DNA of 64,000 nt from Anaerolineae bacterium (lineage in GTDB: Bacteria > Chloroflexota > Anaerolineae > Aggregatilineales > Phototrophicaceae). This document shows positions 42,609-52,220 of the stretch, one piece after another (position 1 is the first letter of the stretch; every line of letters starts with the position of its first letter). A program made the translations under genes and the position numbers. Below the pieces are notes generated by a model. It was not told where the DNA came from and did no database searches. It saw only the letters and a program-made list of their open reading frames with translations. Location: positions 1 through 64,000 of the forward strand of contig JAJDUC010000079.1 in assembly GCA_022826865.1 (NCBI GenBank). Reading direction: 5' to 3'.

Positions 42609-44453
42609 TCAGTAGACCCGCTCAATCGGGCGGAACTTCTGCTGGTCTTCCGGTATGCCCTGTTCGATCTCTTCTTCCCAGAGCGACAGGTCAACCTTCT
42701 TGTCGAAATGGGCTTCGTAGGACGGATCACTCATCTCGCCAGTTTGATAAATTAGGGAGTGCGCCATCCAATTCTCGTCGTCGCGCTTCTTGAAGTCCTC
42801 GCGGCTGTGGGCGCCACGGCTTTCCTTGCGCTCGTAAGCTGTCCGCGCCGTCACATCAGCCAGATCCAGCAGGCAGCCCAGCTCCCAGGCTTCCATCACA
42901 TCGGTGTTGAATACACGCGATTTGTCATCAATTTGCAGATCAGTGCGGAAGCGCTCGCGCAGTTCGGCCAAATCGTCGATGCCCTTTTGCAATGTTTCTT
43001 CGGTGCGGAAGACACCGACATTGTCCATCATCGTCTGCTGCATCAGAGCGCGCAGTTCACCCGGGCGCGATTTGCCCGAGCCGCCGCGAATCCGCTCGTA
43101 TTCCGCTTCAATCTCCCCGCCGGCGTCAGCGGGCAACGGCGTCCAGTCGGCGCCTTTGACGTATTCAGCGACTTTCATGCCGCCTCGCCGCCCGAAGACA
43201 ACCAGATCGACCAGCGAATTGGTGCCGAGTCGGTTGGCGCCGTGTACGCTGACGCAGGCCGTTTCACCCGCCGCATAGGCGCCGGGCATGACCGCGCCGT
43301 CGGCGTCAATCACGACCTCGGCATCGACATTCGTTGGAATGCCGCCCATCGCATAATGCGCGGTTGGCTGCACCGGCATCGGCTCCTTCACCGGGTCGAC
43401 GCCCAGGTAAGTACGGCAAAAGTCGAGGATATCAGGGAGTTTTCGCTCGACCGTGCCTTCGTCAATGAAATCTTTACGGTCCCGCCCCTCTTCGGCAAAG
43501 TAGCGGTTGACCGTCTGCGGCCGCACATCCAGGTGCACATAACCGCGGTTCTTGATGCTGCGGCCGGCGCGGGTCTCCAGATATATGGCGCGGCTGACGA
43601 CATCGCGGCTCGCCAGGTCTTTTGCGCTCGGCGCATATCGCTCCATGAAGCGCTCGCCCTGGCTGTTGATCAGCACGCCGCCTTCGCCGCGCACGCCTTC
43701 GGTGATCAAAATGCCCATCCGATAGATGCCGGTGGGGTGAAACTGGAAGAATTCCATATCCTGCAGCGGCACACCGCGGCGCAGCGCAATCGCCGCGCCA
43801 TCGCCCGTCAGCGAATGGGCATTGCTCGTGACTGACCAGCAGCGCCCCCAGCCGCCGGAAGCGAAGAAACTGGCCTTGCCATGAAAGATGTGAAACTCGC
43901 CCGTGCCCAACTCAATCGCGACAACGCCGGCGACCGTTCCGCCAACGACGATCATGTCGACGACCTGGAATTCGTCAAAGAACTTGACTTCGTTCTTGAT
44001 GCATTGCTGATACAGCGTCTGCAATATCATGTGCCCGGTGCGGTCGGCGGCATGACAGGCGCGCCGCACCAATTCTTCGCCGAAGTTGCGCGTATGCCCG
44101 CCAAAGCGCCGCTGGCTGATGCGTTTTTCGGAGGTGCGGTCGAAGGGCAAACCCATATGCTCCAACTCGATCACGGCGTCGACGGCATTCTCCGCCAGGA
44201 TTTTCGCCGCCGCCTGATCCGTTAGATAATCGCCGCCTTTGACGGTGTCATAAGTGTGGTAGATCGGACGGTCCTCGTCCAGATTCCCGAGCGCCGCGCC
44301 GATGCCCCCCTGCGCCGCGCCGGTATGGCTGCGCGTGGGGTAGAGCTTGCTCACCACAGCAACATCAGCGCCGCCTTTGCTGGCATAGAGCGCCGCCATC
44401 AAACCGGCCCCGCCGGCGCCAATGATGATTGCATCGTGTTTATGAACTTGCAT
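42609..44453 (-). CDS. sdhA: Succinate dehydrogenase flavoprotein subunit
   Basis: About 614 residues. FAD-binding [21 protein letters not shown], covalent-flavin His in [20 protein letters not shown], active-site region [21 protein letters not shown], and [23 protein letters not shown] are all present. It oxidises succinate to fumarate in the TCA cycle. Start at ATG 44453 ([14 protein letters not shown]); the ORF-track extension lacks homology. Second gene of the operon, 69 bp after the anchor gene. Confidence 0.97.
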   Translation of the reverse strand: MQVHKHDAIIIGAGGAGLMAALYASKGGADVAVVSKLYPTRSHTGAAQGGIGAALGNLDEDRPIYHTYDTVKGGDYLTDQAAAKILAENAVDAVIELEHMGLPFDRTSEKRISQRRFGGHTRNFGEELVRRACHAADRTGHMILQTLYQQCIKNEVKFFDEFQVVDMIVVGGTVAGVVAIELGTGEFHIFHGKASFFASGGWGRCWSVTSNAHSLTGDGAAIALRRGVPLQDMEFFQFHPTGIYRMGILITEGVRGEGGVLINSQGERFMERYAPSAKDLASRDVVSRAIYLETRAGRSIKNRGYVHLDVRPQTVNRYFAEEGRDRKDFIDEGTVERKLPDILDFCRTYLGVDPVKEPMPVQPTAHYAMGGIPTNVDAEVVIDADGAVMPGAYAAGETACVSVHGANRLGTNSLVDLVVFGRRGGMKVAEYVKGADWTPLPADAGGEIEAEYERIRGGSGKSRPGELRALMQQTMMDNVGVFRTEETLQKGIDDLAELRERFRTDLQIDDKSRVFNTDVMEAWELGCLLDLADVTARTAYERKESRGAHSREDFKKRDDENWMAHSLIYQTGEMSDPSYEAHFDKKVDLSLWEEEIEQGIPEDQQKFRPIERVY

Positions 44454-44522
44454 GAATGGCCCGCTCCCGCAGCTGTCTCGCCGCGCCCGCCCAGGGTCCA
44501 AACCGCCAGGCGCTGATTTGGC

Positions 44523-45629
44523 TCATTCTCCCGCCTCCGCGTCGCCAGCGCCGTTGAGCCAGGCTTCGAGCTCGGCCGGCACTTCTTCACCGCGCAGCTC
44601 ATAGATCTCAGCCGTGGCCGCCATGGCTTCGCCGATGATGTCCTTTTCCAGCGGAACGAATAGCGCCGCCGCCCCCAGCGCCAGCAAGACGGCCGCGATC
44701 ACCGTGCACAACGCCACAGATGTCCGCCGGGCGAAGTGATTGAAGCTGGTGAAATCGGTCAAGACATAACGCAGGCCGTTGAAGCCGTGCAGCGTGACAA
44801 GCACCAGCAGAAACATATCGTAGACGCGCCAGACAAAGACGCCGCCGGCCGCATAACTCCAGCGATGATAAACGAACTCGACCGCGCTCGGCACTGCGCC
44901 GATGGTCCCGTTGCTTGCCAATGTCCCGGCGACCTCTTGCGCCGCGGTAATATCAAACACGCCTTGCACGACGTGCATCAGCGCCAGATGACCAAAAACC
45001 AGCGGCAGGATCAAGATGCCGCTCAAGCGCATGAAGGCCCACCAGAAGCCTTCGATCGGGCTCGCTTGCGGGTACCGCGAGCGGGTTGAAGAATCGCCGC
45101 TGATCAAGCTGTAAACCGCCGCCAGAACAATCGCCGCCACCAGAACAGCGACGAAACCGGCGATGAAGGGCAGCTGCTCCAGGATCGAGAAGAGGACCAC
45201 ATCCAGCAGCCTGTCCCCGGCGATGGCTTGCTCGACCAGATAAAAGTCGATGACATGCGATAGCATGCCCAGGAAAACCGGCGCCAGCGCCAACAGCGTC
45301 AAGACCAGCACGGCGACCGCCGCCTGGGCCTGATGCCGCCACAACTCCGGCTTGTAATCAAAGATGACGATGCGAATGCCGTTGAAGGCGTGATAGACAA
45401 CCGCGAAGACCAGACCAAATTCGCCAATCGTGAATATTGGCGATTGATAGGCGGCGATGGCTTTGACATAGAGCTCGGGATAGAAGACCGCCCATGAGGT
45501 ATCGACCACATGCAGCGCCAGAAACAAGACCACGCCGACGCCGGTCAAACGGTGCAGAACCCAACTCCACTGCCCGATGGCGCCGCGATAACGCAGAGTT
45601 TCTCTGACGGTAAGGACGAGGCTGGTCAA
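44523..45629 (-). CDS. sdhC: Succinate dehydrogenase cytochrome b/membrane anchor, SdhC-SdhD fusion
   Basis: About 368 residues, roughly the sum of SdhC and SdhD. The first half has the SdhC opening YRGAIGQWSWVLHRLTGVGV and FAVVYHAFNGIRIVIFDY (His80). The second half has WWAFMRLSGILILPLVFGHL and LVTLHGFNGLRYVLTDF (His281). Both halves thus carry H-x2-NG-[IL]R-x-V-x2-D, the haem-b/quinone side motif. Two extra spans (about 103-122, 155-177) join them. It would anchor SdhAB and hold haem b. Start inferred as TTG at 45629 after GAAAGG; no in-frame ATG fits and the ORF upstream runs into repeat A. An internal missed stop is not seen. Confidence 0.88.
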   Translation of the reverse strand: MTSLVLTVRETLRYRGAIGQWSWVLHRLTGVGVVLFLALHVVDTSWAVFYPELYVKAIAAYQSPIFTIGEFGLVFAVVYHAFNGIRIVIFDYKPELWRHQAQAAVAVLVLTLLALAPVFLGMLSHVIDFYLVEQAIAGDRLLDVVLFSILEQLPFIAGFVAVLVAAIVLAAVYSLISGDSSTRSRYPQASPIEGFWWAFMRLSGILILPLVFGHLALMHVVQGVFDITAAQEVAGTLASNGTIGAVPSAVEFVYHRWSYAAGGVFVWRVYDMFLLVLVTLHGFNGLRYVLTDFTSFNHFARRTSVALCTVIAAVLLALGAAALFVPLEKDIIGEAMAATAEIYELRGEEVPAELEAWLNGAGDAEAGE

Positions 45630-45701
45630 GGGATGGCCTTTCTCATGTATGCCCTTCGGCGCTTGCCCGGGTATGCTGCGTCCCGGGGAACAATCGCGAT
45701 G

Positions 45702-45707
45702 ATTATA
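45702..45707 (-). promoter_or_regulatory. Possible -10 element of the sdh operon
   Basis: Perfect TATAAT on the minus strand, 73 bp before the inferred sdhC start. No convincing -35 at 16-18 bp, so the call is tentative. Confidence 0.35.
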
Positions 45708-45747
45708 ACACGCGCATCGGCAGGCGAAAGGGCAAGCAGACCTGCCA

Positions 45748-45932
45748 CAGTGCAATCGCATCAAAACATTATCCGCCGATGGCCATGTAAAAATGTAGGG
45801 GCGTCTCGTGAGACGCCCGTTGAAAATGGCTTGCAAATTGTGGGCGTTTCAGCGAAACGCCCCTACAGATTACGATGGTTGAGCAAAATTTGACATTTAT
45901 CGGCGCAATTTCAATTTGCGGTGTTTGCTCTG
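45748..45932. repeat. MITE-like repeat family A, copy 4
   Basis: A 185 bp copy in the same orientation as copy 2. The left end CAGTGCAATCGCATCAAAAC and right end GCGGTGTTTGCTCTG are more diverged than in copy 3, while the central double hairpin (GGGCGTCTCGTGAGACGCCC, GGGCGTTTCAGCGAAACGCCC) is intact. It lies between the divergent sdh operon and rmuC. Confidence 0.87.
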
Positions 45933-45944
45933 AGCATGCGCCTG

Positions 45945-45972
45945 TTGACAGGTCGGCGAATCGGAGTAAGCT
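45945..45972 (+). promoter_or_regulatory. Possible rmuC promoter
   Basis: A perfect TTGACA (45945-45950) is followed after 16 bp by TAAGCT, a poor -10. It lies just after repeat A copy 4 and 30-57 bp before the rmuC ATG. Tentative. Confidence 0.35.
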
Positions 45973-46001
45973 GAAACAGACTTAGCGCGGGAGGTTAGCC
46001 G

Positions 46002-47417
46002 ATGAACGACTTCAATGCATTAATCAATGGCCTGCATGGTTTCAGTATCGCTATTGGCCTGGTCCTGGGATTGGTGGGCGGGTTTGTCTTTGCCATGTTG
46101 ACCTATCGATTCTATGGCAAAAACTTCCGCAATACGTTTGAGAGGCTGTCGGATGAAATGAAAAAGTCGTATGACGGCGTGACCAGCGAAATGAAATCGT
46201 CTTTCAAAAGCCTTTCTTCTGAAGCATTGGCTAACAATCAGAGCGACTTCTTGACACTGGCCGACCGTGAGTTGGACAAAAAGAGCCAACAGCACACGAC
46301 CGAACTTCAATCCAAGAAGGCGCTCATCGACACGCAACTACAGCAAATGTCCGAGACCCTCAAGGCGGTGCCTGCGGAATTGGAAAAGAACCAGAGCAAA
46401 GTCACAGAAGTATTAGACAAATCGGCAGAGCAAATTGAGAAATCGAATAAGAGCTATCTGGACCAGTTGACGGAGAAATCCGAGACGCAGACGAAACAGC
46501 ATAGCAAGGAATTGGAGGGCAAGAAGGAACTTATCGACCAACGTCTTACTGATATGGATGTGAAGCTGGGCAAAGTTGAGCGGCTGGTGCAAGAATTGCA
46601 AACGGACCGCAAGGCGCAATACGGCGCGCTCGGCCAACAGCTGCAAAGCCTCACGACCACCGCCACCTCGCTGCAAAAGGCGCTGGCTGATAATCAGGCG
46701 CGTGGCCAATGGGGTGAACGCATCGCCGAGCAGATTCTGGAATATCTGGGGCTGAGAGAGGGGATCAGCTACACGCAGCAGACGCTCACGCCGTCGGGCG
46801 AACGCCCGGACTTTACCTTCCTGCTACCCAATCACCTGTCGCTCAACATGGATTGCAAGTTTCCGATCGACAATTACCTCAAATATGTCGAGGCGGACAG
46901 CGACAGCGAGAGACAGGAATACAGCAAAAACTTCCTGCGCAACGTGGAGAAGCATGTCACGGACGTCACGAACCGGGATTACATCAATCCGAAGACAGTC
47001 GATTGCGTGCTGATCTTCATTCCGAACGAGCAGATCTACCGCTTCATCCATGAAGCGGGAACTTCTGTCATAGACTCAGCGCTGCAAAACAAAGTCATTC
47101 TCTGCTCGCCTCTGACTCTGTACATGGTCTTGGCTGTCATCAGGCAAGCCTCGCAGAATTTCAATATCGAACAGCGCTCGCGCGAGATATTCTCCCTGGT
47201 CAATGAAATCCGAGACGAGTGGAAGAAATACAGTGAGCAAATGGCCAAGCTCGAGCGCAGCTTCAAGTCAGTGAATGACAATTTCCACCGCTTGAATTTC
47301 ACGCGATCACGCGCTCTGGACAGACGTTTCGACAAGATTGAAGTGATGCTGGACAGCAACGAACTCAGCAGAGGCGACGCCGAGGATCTGACGCGACTCC
47401 CGGAACAGACGACCTAA
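46002..47417 (+). CDS. rmuC: DNA recombination protein RmuC
   Basis: 471 residues. An N-terminal membrane span (GFSIAIGLVLGLVGGFVFAML) is followed by a long coiled coil with repeated Q/K/E heptads (about 45-225) and the RmuC nuclease-like domain. This contains ARGQWGERIAEQILEYLGL, RPDFTFLLPNHLSLNMDCKFPIDNYLKY with the PD-(D/E)xK-type acidic and Lys residues, and VDCVLIFIPNEQIYRFIHE. RmuC limits inversions at short inverted repeats. It overlaps the convergent yvcK stop by 4 bp. Confidence 0.94.
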   Translation: MNDFNALINGLHGFSIAIGLVLGLVGGFVFAMLTYRFYGKNFRNTFERLSDEMKKSYDGVTSEMKSSFKSLSSEALANNQSDFLTLADRELDKKSQQHTTELQSKKALIDTQLQQMSETLKAVPAELEKNQSKVTEVLDKSAEQIEKSNKSYLDQLTEKSETQTKQHSKELEGKKELIDQRLTDMDVKLGKVERLVQELQTDRKAQYGALGQQLQSLTTTATSLQKALADNQARGQWGERIAEQILEYLGLREGISYTQQTLTPSGERPDFTFLLPNHLSLNMDCKFPIDNYLKYVEADSDSERQEYSKNFLRNVEKHVTDVTNRDYINPKTVDCVLIFIPNEQIYRFIHEAGTSVIDSALQNKVILCSPLTLYMVLAVIRQASQNFNIEQRSREIFSLVNEIRDEWKKYSEQMAKLERSFKSVNDNFHRLNFTRSRALDRRFDKIEVMLDSNELSRGDAEDLTRLPEQTT

Positions 47418-48427
47418 TCCAGCGCTTCGGCGACCATCCGCTCCCCCATCAAATCCATCAGCGTATTGGCGATCAACTCCGGATTGTGCCGGATGGTATC
47501 CTGCTTCTGCCAGAGCGCCCGCTTGCCGGACTGGGTATCGGCCACATCGGCCAAGACCGGCCGGACGTTCATCGTCAAGATGTTATGCACTTCGTGCGTA
47601 GTCGGCAGGAGGACATTCACCTGCTCGCGGGCGTACAAGTCCATCAATTCTTCACCTGGTTTACTGGCATTCAGCACCACAAAGTCGAGCACGCCGATTC
47701 CCAGGTACGATATCACCTGCTGTACATGATCCGACAAGGTATAGCCATCGGTTTGACCGGGCTGGGTCGTGGTATTGCAAATGTAGACCTTGGTCGCCTT
47801 TGAATCGCGAATGGCCTGCGTAATTTCTCTGAATGCCAGACAAGCGATCACTGTGGTAAACAGGCTGCCCGGCCCGATTGTGATCAGGTCCGCTTCATGC
47901 AGCGCGGCGAGGCAGGGCGCGTAGGCGGTGGCGTCCGGATTCTGCACGAAGATGCGTTTGATGGCCGCTTTGTCCAGTTGTCTTACATTGAGCTCCTGCT
48001 CGACAATTGTGCCGTCCACCAACTCGGCGCAAATATGTGTGTTCTCTTCCGTTACCGGGTAGATATTTGCCTGCACATCAAGAAATTCGCTGAGCTGCTC
48101 GATCGCCCGGACAAAACTGTCCGACATCTGCGTCAAGGCGGCAATAAAGAGGTTGCCAAAGGCCATGCCATCCAGATTGGGATCGCCCGGCGCGACAATG
48201 CGATGCTGCATCAGCCGCGTCATAAGCGGCTCATCCTTGAGCGCGAGCGTCGCCAAAGCATTCCGGATATCGCCCGGGGCGGGAATCTGAGCAAATTCGC
48301 GGACGATGCCGGTGCTGCGTCCTGTATCGGTGACGGCAATTATGCCGGTTAGATCGCTGCTATGACGCTGCATGCCTTGCATCACTTGCACAGCGCCCAA
48401 ACCGCCGCCAATGGCAACAACTTTCAT
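47414..48427 (-). CDS. yvcK: YvcK/CofD-like gluconeogenesis factor
   Basis: 337 residues. The nucleotide-binding start VVAIGGGLGAVQVMQGM is followed by IIAVTDTGRSTGIVREFAQIPAPGDIRNAL, matching the YvcK 'TDDGGSSG...GDIRN' region with Arg and Thr changes. DLITIGPGSLFTTVIACL and VYICNTTTQPGQTDGY are also conserved. YvcK proteins bind UDP-GlcNAc and support growth on gluconeogenic carbon and cell-wall synthesis in other bacteria. Here it stands alone rather than with rapZ and whiA. Confidence 0.92.
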   Translation of the reverse strand: MKVVAIGGGLGAVQVMQGMQRHSSDLTGIIAVTDTGRSTGIVREFAQIPAPGDIRNALATLALKDEPLMTRLMQHRIVAPGDPNLDGMAFGNLFIAALTQMSDSFVRAIEQLSEFLDVQANIYPVTEENTHICAELVDGTIVEQELNVRQLDKAAIKRIFVQNPDATAYAPCLAALHEADLITIGPGSLFTTVIACLAFREITQAIRDSKATKVYICNTTTQPGQTDGYTLSDHVQQVISYLGIGVLDFVVLNASKPGEELMDLYAREQVNVLLPTTHEVHNILTMNVRPVLADVADTQSGKRALWQKQDTIRHNPELIANTLMDLMGERMVAEALD

Positions 48428-48683
48428 CTAGTGGAAGCTCCGTGTGCATCGACCGCAATACTGTCCTAGTATAGCGCAGAAGTTTTCCGCGATGCGCCAA
48501 CTTGCCGGTTAATTCGCCCAGCGGCGACGCCTTCGGACGCGCCAAAACCGGGCAGCAGCAACGGAAAAAACACCGGCAAATCAAGGCCGTGTCCCGGGTA
48601 GAGGCGCGTGAAAGCGCTGGAAAATCAAGCAAACTGTGTCATGATATGGCCTGTTGCCCGCCGGCCATTCGATCGAAGGGCCT

Positions 48684-50039
48684 ATGCCCGGCTCAACTCT
48701 GGAAAAGACGCTGTTCCGCGCCATTCTGCTGGCGTATTTCTTCGTCGGCGCGCTCTACGCCATCTACACACCGGATTGGCAAGCGCCTGATGAACCGGCC
48801 CATTACAACTACATTCGCCAGATCGCCCAGGACGGCTGCTGCCCGGTCATCCGCGCGGGCGACTGGGACAGCGAATATCTGTCTGAGTTGACGACGGCTC
48901 GCTTTGCGCCGGCGCTTCTTGGCAAGCTCGAAAGCATCCAATACGAAGATCACCATCCACCGCTCTATTACCTGCTGGCAGCGCTCGTATTCAAGCTGAG
49001 CGCCGGCGACCTTGCTGCGCTGCGCCTTTTCAGTTTGCTCTTGGGGGGCGCTGTGGTCGCTTTGAGTTATTTCGTCAGCAGAGGCATCCGGCCCGATCTA
49101 CCGCAGGTCGCTCTCGGCGCGATGGCGCTGACCGCTTTCCTGCCGCAACATTTGCATATGCTCAGCGCGGTCAACAACGATGGGCTGGCGGAATCGCTCG
49201 TCGGGCTGGCGCTGCTCTGGATCCTGCGCTACCTGCGGACTGACGCCGCCCTCGTCTGGCAGTTGGGCTTGATCGTTGGCTTGGCCTTCTTGGCCAAGCT
49301 CACGATATATTTTTTGGCGCTGCCGGCGCTGCTGGCGATCATGCTGAAATGGCGCCACAAGGGCGAGACCGCTCGTGAATTGCTGCGATCGACCTTGGTG
49401 TTCGCGCTGCTGGCCGGCGTCATCGGCGCCGTCTGGTGGCTGCGCAACAGCGCCGTGTACGGCTTCCCGGATTTTTTCGGTTTGGCCGCGCATGACCGGA
49501 TTGTCGCCGACCAGTTGCGCAGCGCCGATTACATCGCCGCGCATGGCGGCGCGCATTTTGCGGGCCAGCTCCTGAGCACGAGTTTCAAGAGCTTTTGGGG
49601 GCAGTTCGGTTGGATGGCGCTGCCGCTCGATGGCGTCTTCGGAGGCTGGATATATCGGGGCTTCGCCCTTTTCACTCTGGTCGGCTGCTCGGGCGCGCTG
49701 CTTGCGGCGCATCAGCGCAGGAAATCAGCCAATGACCGGGAATCGTCCCGACGAATTCAAGAAGCCGTCCGCGCCATCCTGCTGACTACCGCGCTTCTGG
49801 TAGTCCTGCAATTTATCTATTACAACACGGAATTTCTGCAATGGCAGGGGCGCTATCTGTTCCCGGCGCTGATTCCGATAGCGTACACGCTGGTTTTTGG
49901 CATTGACCACTGGCGCGAGCGCCTGCTGGGAGCCCGGGAGGCGTCCCGCTGGCTGACGCCGCTGACGCTGATCTGCCTCGCGCCGCTGGATGTTTATCTC
50001 TTGTTTCGGGTGATCGCGCCCGGACTATCGCCCGGCTGA
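48684..50039 (+). CDS. Polytopic membrane glycosyltransferase-like protein (GT-C)
   Basis: About 451 residues with roughly ten spans. The first loop contains DWQAPDEPAHYNYIRQIAQD and the second EDHHPPLYYLLAALVFKLSAG, equivalent to the DE and D.HPPLYY motifs of lipid-linked glycosyltransferases. The C-terminus is short, unlike the other two such proteins in the window. Start at ATG 48684 after GAAGGG. Probably builds an envelope glycan; substrate unknown. Confidence 0.82.
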   Translation: MPGSTLEKTLFRAILLAYFFVGALYAIYTPDWQAPDEPAHYNYIRQIAQDGCCPVIRAGDWDSEYLSELTTARFAPALLGKLESIQYEDHHPPLYYLLAALVFKLSAGDLAALRLFSLLLGGAVVALSYFVSRGIRPDLPQVALGAMALTAFLPQHLHMLSAVNNDGLAESLVGLALLWILRYLRTDAALVWQLGLIVGLAFLAKLTIYFLALPALLAIMLKWRHKGETARELLRSTLVFALLAGVIGAVWWLRNSAVYGFPDFFGLAAHDRIVADQLRSADYIAAHGGAHFAGQLLSTSFKSFWGQFGWMALPLDGVFGGWIYRGFALFTLVGCSGALLAAHQRRKSANDRESSRRIQEAVRAILLTTALLVVLQFIYYNTEFLQWQGRYLFPALIPIAYTLVFGIDHWRERLLGAREASRWLTPLTLICLAPLDVYLLFRVIAPGLSPG

Positions 50040-50134
50040 GCGGCAAGCGATGAGCCTGGTCGCCTAGGGAGAGATTCCAGCGCGAATGCAAATTGTGGGC
50101 AAGCTGAAAGGCGTCTTGTCAGGTTACTCAACCG

Positions 50135-50698
50135 TCATTTGCTGACGCGGGTGACGTAGCTCTCTTCTTCGAGGTTGACCTTCACCACATCGCCGACGTT
50201 GATGAACATCGGCGCATGCACTTCAAAGCCGCTTTCAAGTTTGATCCTTTTGGTCGGGCTGTTGGCGGTGTCGCCGGCGACCGCCGCCTCCACCTCAATG
50301 ACCGCGTACTCCATCGTCTTGGGCAACTCGTAGTCAATAATCTCGCCCTCATAACTGAGCAGCTTGATCTCCATACTGTCTTTGATGTATTTGAGGTCTT
50401 CACCAAAGATGGAGCGGCTGAGCTGGGGCTGTTCATAATTTTCAGTATTCATGAAGGTGACAAAGTCGTCATCGGCGTAGAGGTATTCGACTTTGCTGGC
50501 TTCGACGCGGATGTCCTCCACGCGCTCGCCGGAGTTAAAGGTCATTTCAGTGGTCGAGCCGCTGCGGAGGTCGCGCACCGTCACGCGAATCGTGGCTTTG
50601 CCGCGCCCGGGTTTGTGATGGCGGTATTCCATCACGCGATAGAGATTGCCATTCTCGGTGAAAGTCGTGCCCTTCCGCAATTGATTGACATCAATCAT
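50135..50698 (-). CDS. efp: Elongation factor P
   Basis: 187 residues, full length. N-terminal KOW-like domain MIDVNQLRKGTTFTENGNLY with the tip loop HHKPGRGKATIRV, then two OB domains ending in GDVVKVNLEEESYVTRV. EF-P rescues ribosomes stalled at proline runs. The tip residue equivalent to E. coli Lys34 is Arg (PGRGKA). Start at ATG 50698; the ORF-track extension of 33 residues crosses a TATACT -10-like sequence. Confidence 0.96.
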   Translation of the reverse strand: MIDVNQLRKGTTFTENGNLYRVMEYRHHKPGRGKATIRVTVRDLRSGSTTEMTFNSGERVEDIRVEASKVEYLYADDDFVTFMNTENYEQPQLSRSIFGEDLKYIKDSMEIKLLSYEGEIIDYELPKTMEYAVIEVEAAVAGDTANSPTKRIKLESGFEVHAPMFINVGDVVKVNLEEESYVTRVSK

Positions 50699-50771
50699 GG
50701 TATGTTTCCGCCCCTGGAATCGACATGGCTCGCGCCAACAGTATAGCAGAGGCGTCGCCGCCTTAGAACGG

Positions 50772-51509
50772 CTACTCCGGTTGCGGCTGCAGACCAAAGA
50801 ACTGGCTGAGCTTCCGCCAGATCACGCCGTCGTCCGGTTGCGCAAGCAGCCAGGCCATGCCGTGCAAGTCGCTGCCGGCTGTGGCCAGGACGCTAATGTT
50901 GGCGCATGAGCTGCGGCGGACATGTTCCTGGAGAGAGGCCATGCCATCGCCCGGGGAATTCAGAACCAGGATGTCAATGCCATGATAACAATCCTCGAGG
51001 ACTAGCTTGGCGACGTTTACCTCGTCAAAGCGATTGTAGGCGCCGACCGTGACAATGCCCTGGCAGGCGCTCGGCAGCAAGTCGCAATGGAGAATTGCCA
51101 AGGCGCCGCCGGCGCTGGCGCCCATGGTATAAAACTCGCCCTTCAGGCCGCGCCGCCACAGAAAAGCATGAATTTCGAAGACCAATTGGGCGAAGCGCCG
51201 CCGCTCAAAACGGCGCGCCGCCGCTGGGTTAAACCAAGGATGGTCGATGGCCAGGATATTGTATTGCGCTTGCAATCGCTCGCCCTGCGCGCGCTGGAGC
51301 AGGCCCTCCCAACTTGCGCGCCCGGCTGGAATGCCCAGAGCCGTCTGCAAGTCGAATTGATGCCAGAGGACGAGTGTCGGTTTGTTCAGGCCGCTGAAGT
51401 AGAACCCGGCCTCCTGCCCGGCGATCGTATGCGTCTCCTCGCCATCAAGCGCCTGGAACGACGCCGCCCAGCCAAAAAACACAATGACGATAAACCACAG
51501 CAGGCCCAT
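50772..51509 (-). CDS. Exported alpha/beta-hydrolase-like protein
   Basis: 245 residues. A hydrophobic N-terminus (LLWFIVIVFFGWAASF) suggests a signal peptide or anchor. The nucleophile elbow is FYTMGASAGGALAIL (GxSxG), with a candidate acid in LNSPGDGMASL and His in GSDLHGMAWLL. Likely an esterase or peptidase-like enzyme; no closer family is recognised. It is 6 bp downstream of ridA, so the two may be co-transcribed. Confidence 0.72.
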   Translation of the reverse strand: MGLLWFIVIVFFGWAASFQALDGEETHTIAGQEAGFYFSGLNKPTLVLWHQFDLQTALGIPAGRASWEGLLQRAQGERLQAQYNILAIDHPWFNPAAARRFERRRFAQLVFEIHAFLWRRGLKGEFYTMGASAGGALAILHCDLLPSACQGIVTVGAYNRFDEVNVAKLVLEDCYHGIDILVLNSPGDGMASLQEHVRRSSCANISVLATAGSDLHGMAWLLAQPDDGVIWRKLSQFFGLQPQPE

Positions 51510-51515
51510 GCGCGC

Positions 51516-51902
51516 TTAAGACCCCAGCAGCGCGACCGCTTCAATTTCGATCAAGGCGCCGGCCGGAAGGGCGCCCGCCTGCACCGTTGTTCGGGCCGGC
51601 GGGTCCTCCGGGAAATATGAGCCATAAATCGCGTTGAACTCGGCGAAGTCATTGATATCGGCCAAGAAAACGGTCGTCTTCACCACCTTGCGCATGCCGC
51701 TGCCGGCCGCCTCCAGCACGGCGCTGATATTATTCATCACTTGGCGTGTCTGCGCCTGGATGCCGCCCTCGCGCAGATCCGTTGTGCCCGGGATCAGCGG
51801 GATCTGCCCGGCCGTGAAGACGAAGCCATTGACGATGATGCCTTGCGAATAGGCGCCGACCGCGCCAGGCGCTTTTCCCGTGGAAATGACTTGTTTTGGC
51901 AT
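51516..51902 (-). CDS. ridA: RidA family reactive imine/enamine deaminase
   Basis: 128 residues. KQVISTGKAPGAVGAYSQGI, TAGQIPLIPGT, QTRQVMNNISAVLEAAGS and the C-terminal signature ARTTVQAGALPAGALIEIEAVAL (with the Arg that positions the substrate acid) match RidA. It hydrolyses 2-aminoacrylate-type enamines made by PLP dehydratases, such as the enzyme encoded at 18999. Start set at ATG 51902 (MPKQVIST), because a second copy of exactly this start occurs in the chimeric ORF at 52578. Confidence 0.94.
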   Translation of the reverse strand: MPKQVISTGKAPGAVGAYSQGIIVNGFVFTAGQIPLIPGTTDLREGGIQAQTRQVMNNISAVLEAAGSGMRKVVKTTVFLADINDFAEFNAIYGSYFPEDPPARTTVQAGALPAGALIEIEAVALLGS

Positions 51903-51989
51903 GTTCGCTACCTTTATCTTTTGAGCGAATGGAATTCGTGGGGGCATTGTGGTATCTTTAGCGTGAGTGTCAAGGGAGAGGATACTCTC

Positions 51990-52220
51990 ATGGATCCCAT
52001 TGAACGCAAGACTCCGGCTCAGGTGATAGAAGACGCCAGCGAGTTCGCCCCGACGATTGATGACGACGAGCCGACCTCGGAAGAACTCATTGAAATGCTC
52101 CGCGAAAGACTCGAGGATGTAAAAGCTGGCCGAACCCGTCCAGCAAGAGAATTCTTACGCGAACTCCGGGAAACCCTAGCCGCAGATGAAGACGCTGGTC
52201 AAGACCACAGAGACTTTTGA
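51990..52220 (+). CDS. Antitoxin-like protein, copy 1 of a duplicated module
   Basis: 76 residues, very acidic. MDPIERKTPAQVIEDASEF and EEPTSEELIEMLRERLED resemble copy 2 at 52772 throughout. Partner of the downstream RelE-type reading frame, which starts inside it (35 bp overlap). In RelE-type modules the upstream protein neutralises the toxin. Start at ATG 51990 after AGGGAGAGG; the longer ORF-track start is inside ridA on the other strand. Confidence 0.75.
   Translation: MDPIERKTPAQVIEDASEFAPTIDDDEPTSEELIEMLRERLEDVKAGRTRPAREFLRELRETLAADEDAGQDHRDF

Noticed and set aside
42759-43835. 358-residue plus-strand ORF antisense to sdhA
   Set aside because: Shadow ORF in GC-rich DNA; the sdhA frame has all FAD and active-site motifs.
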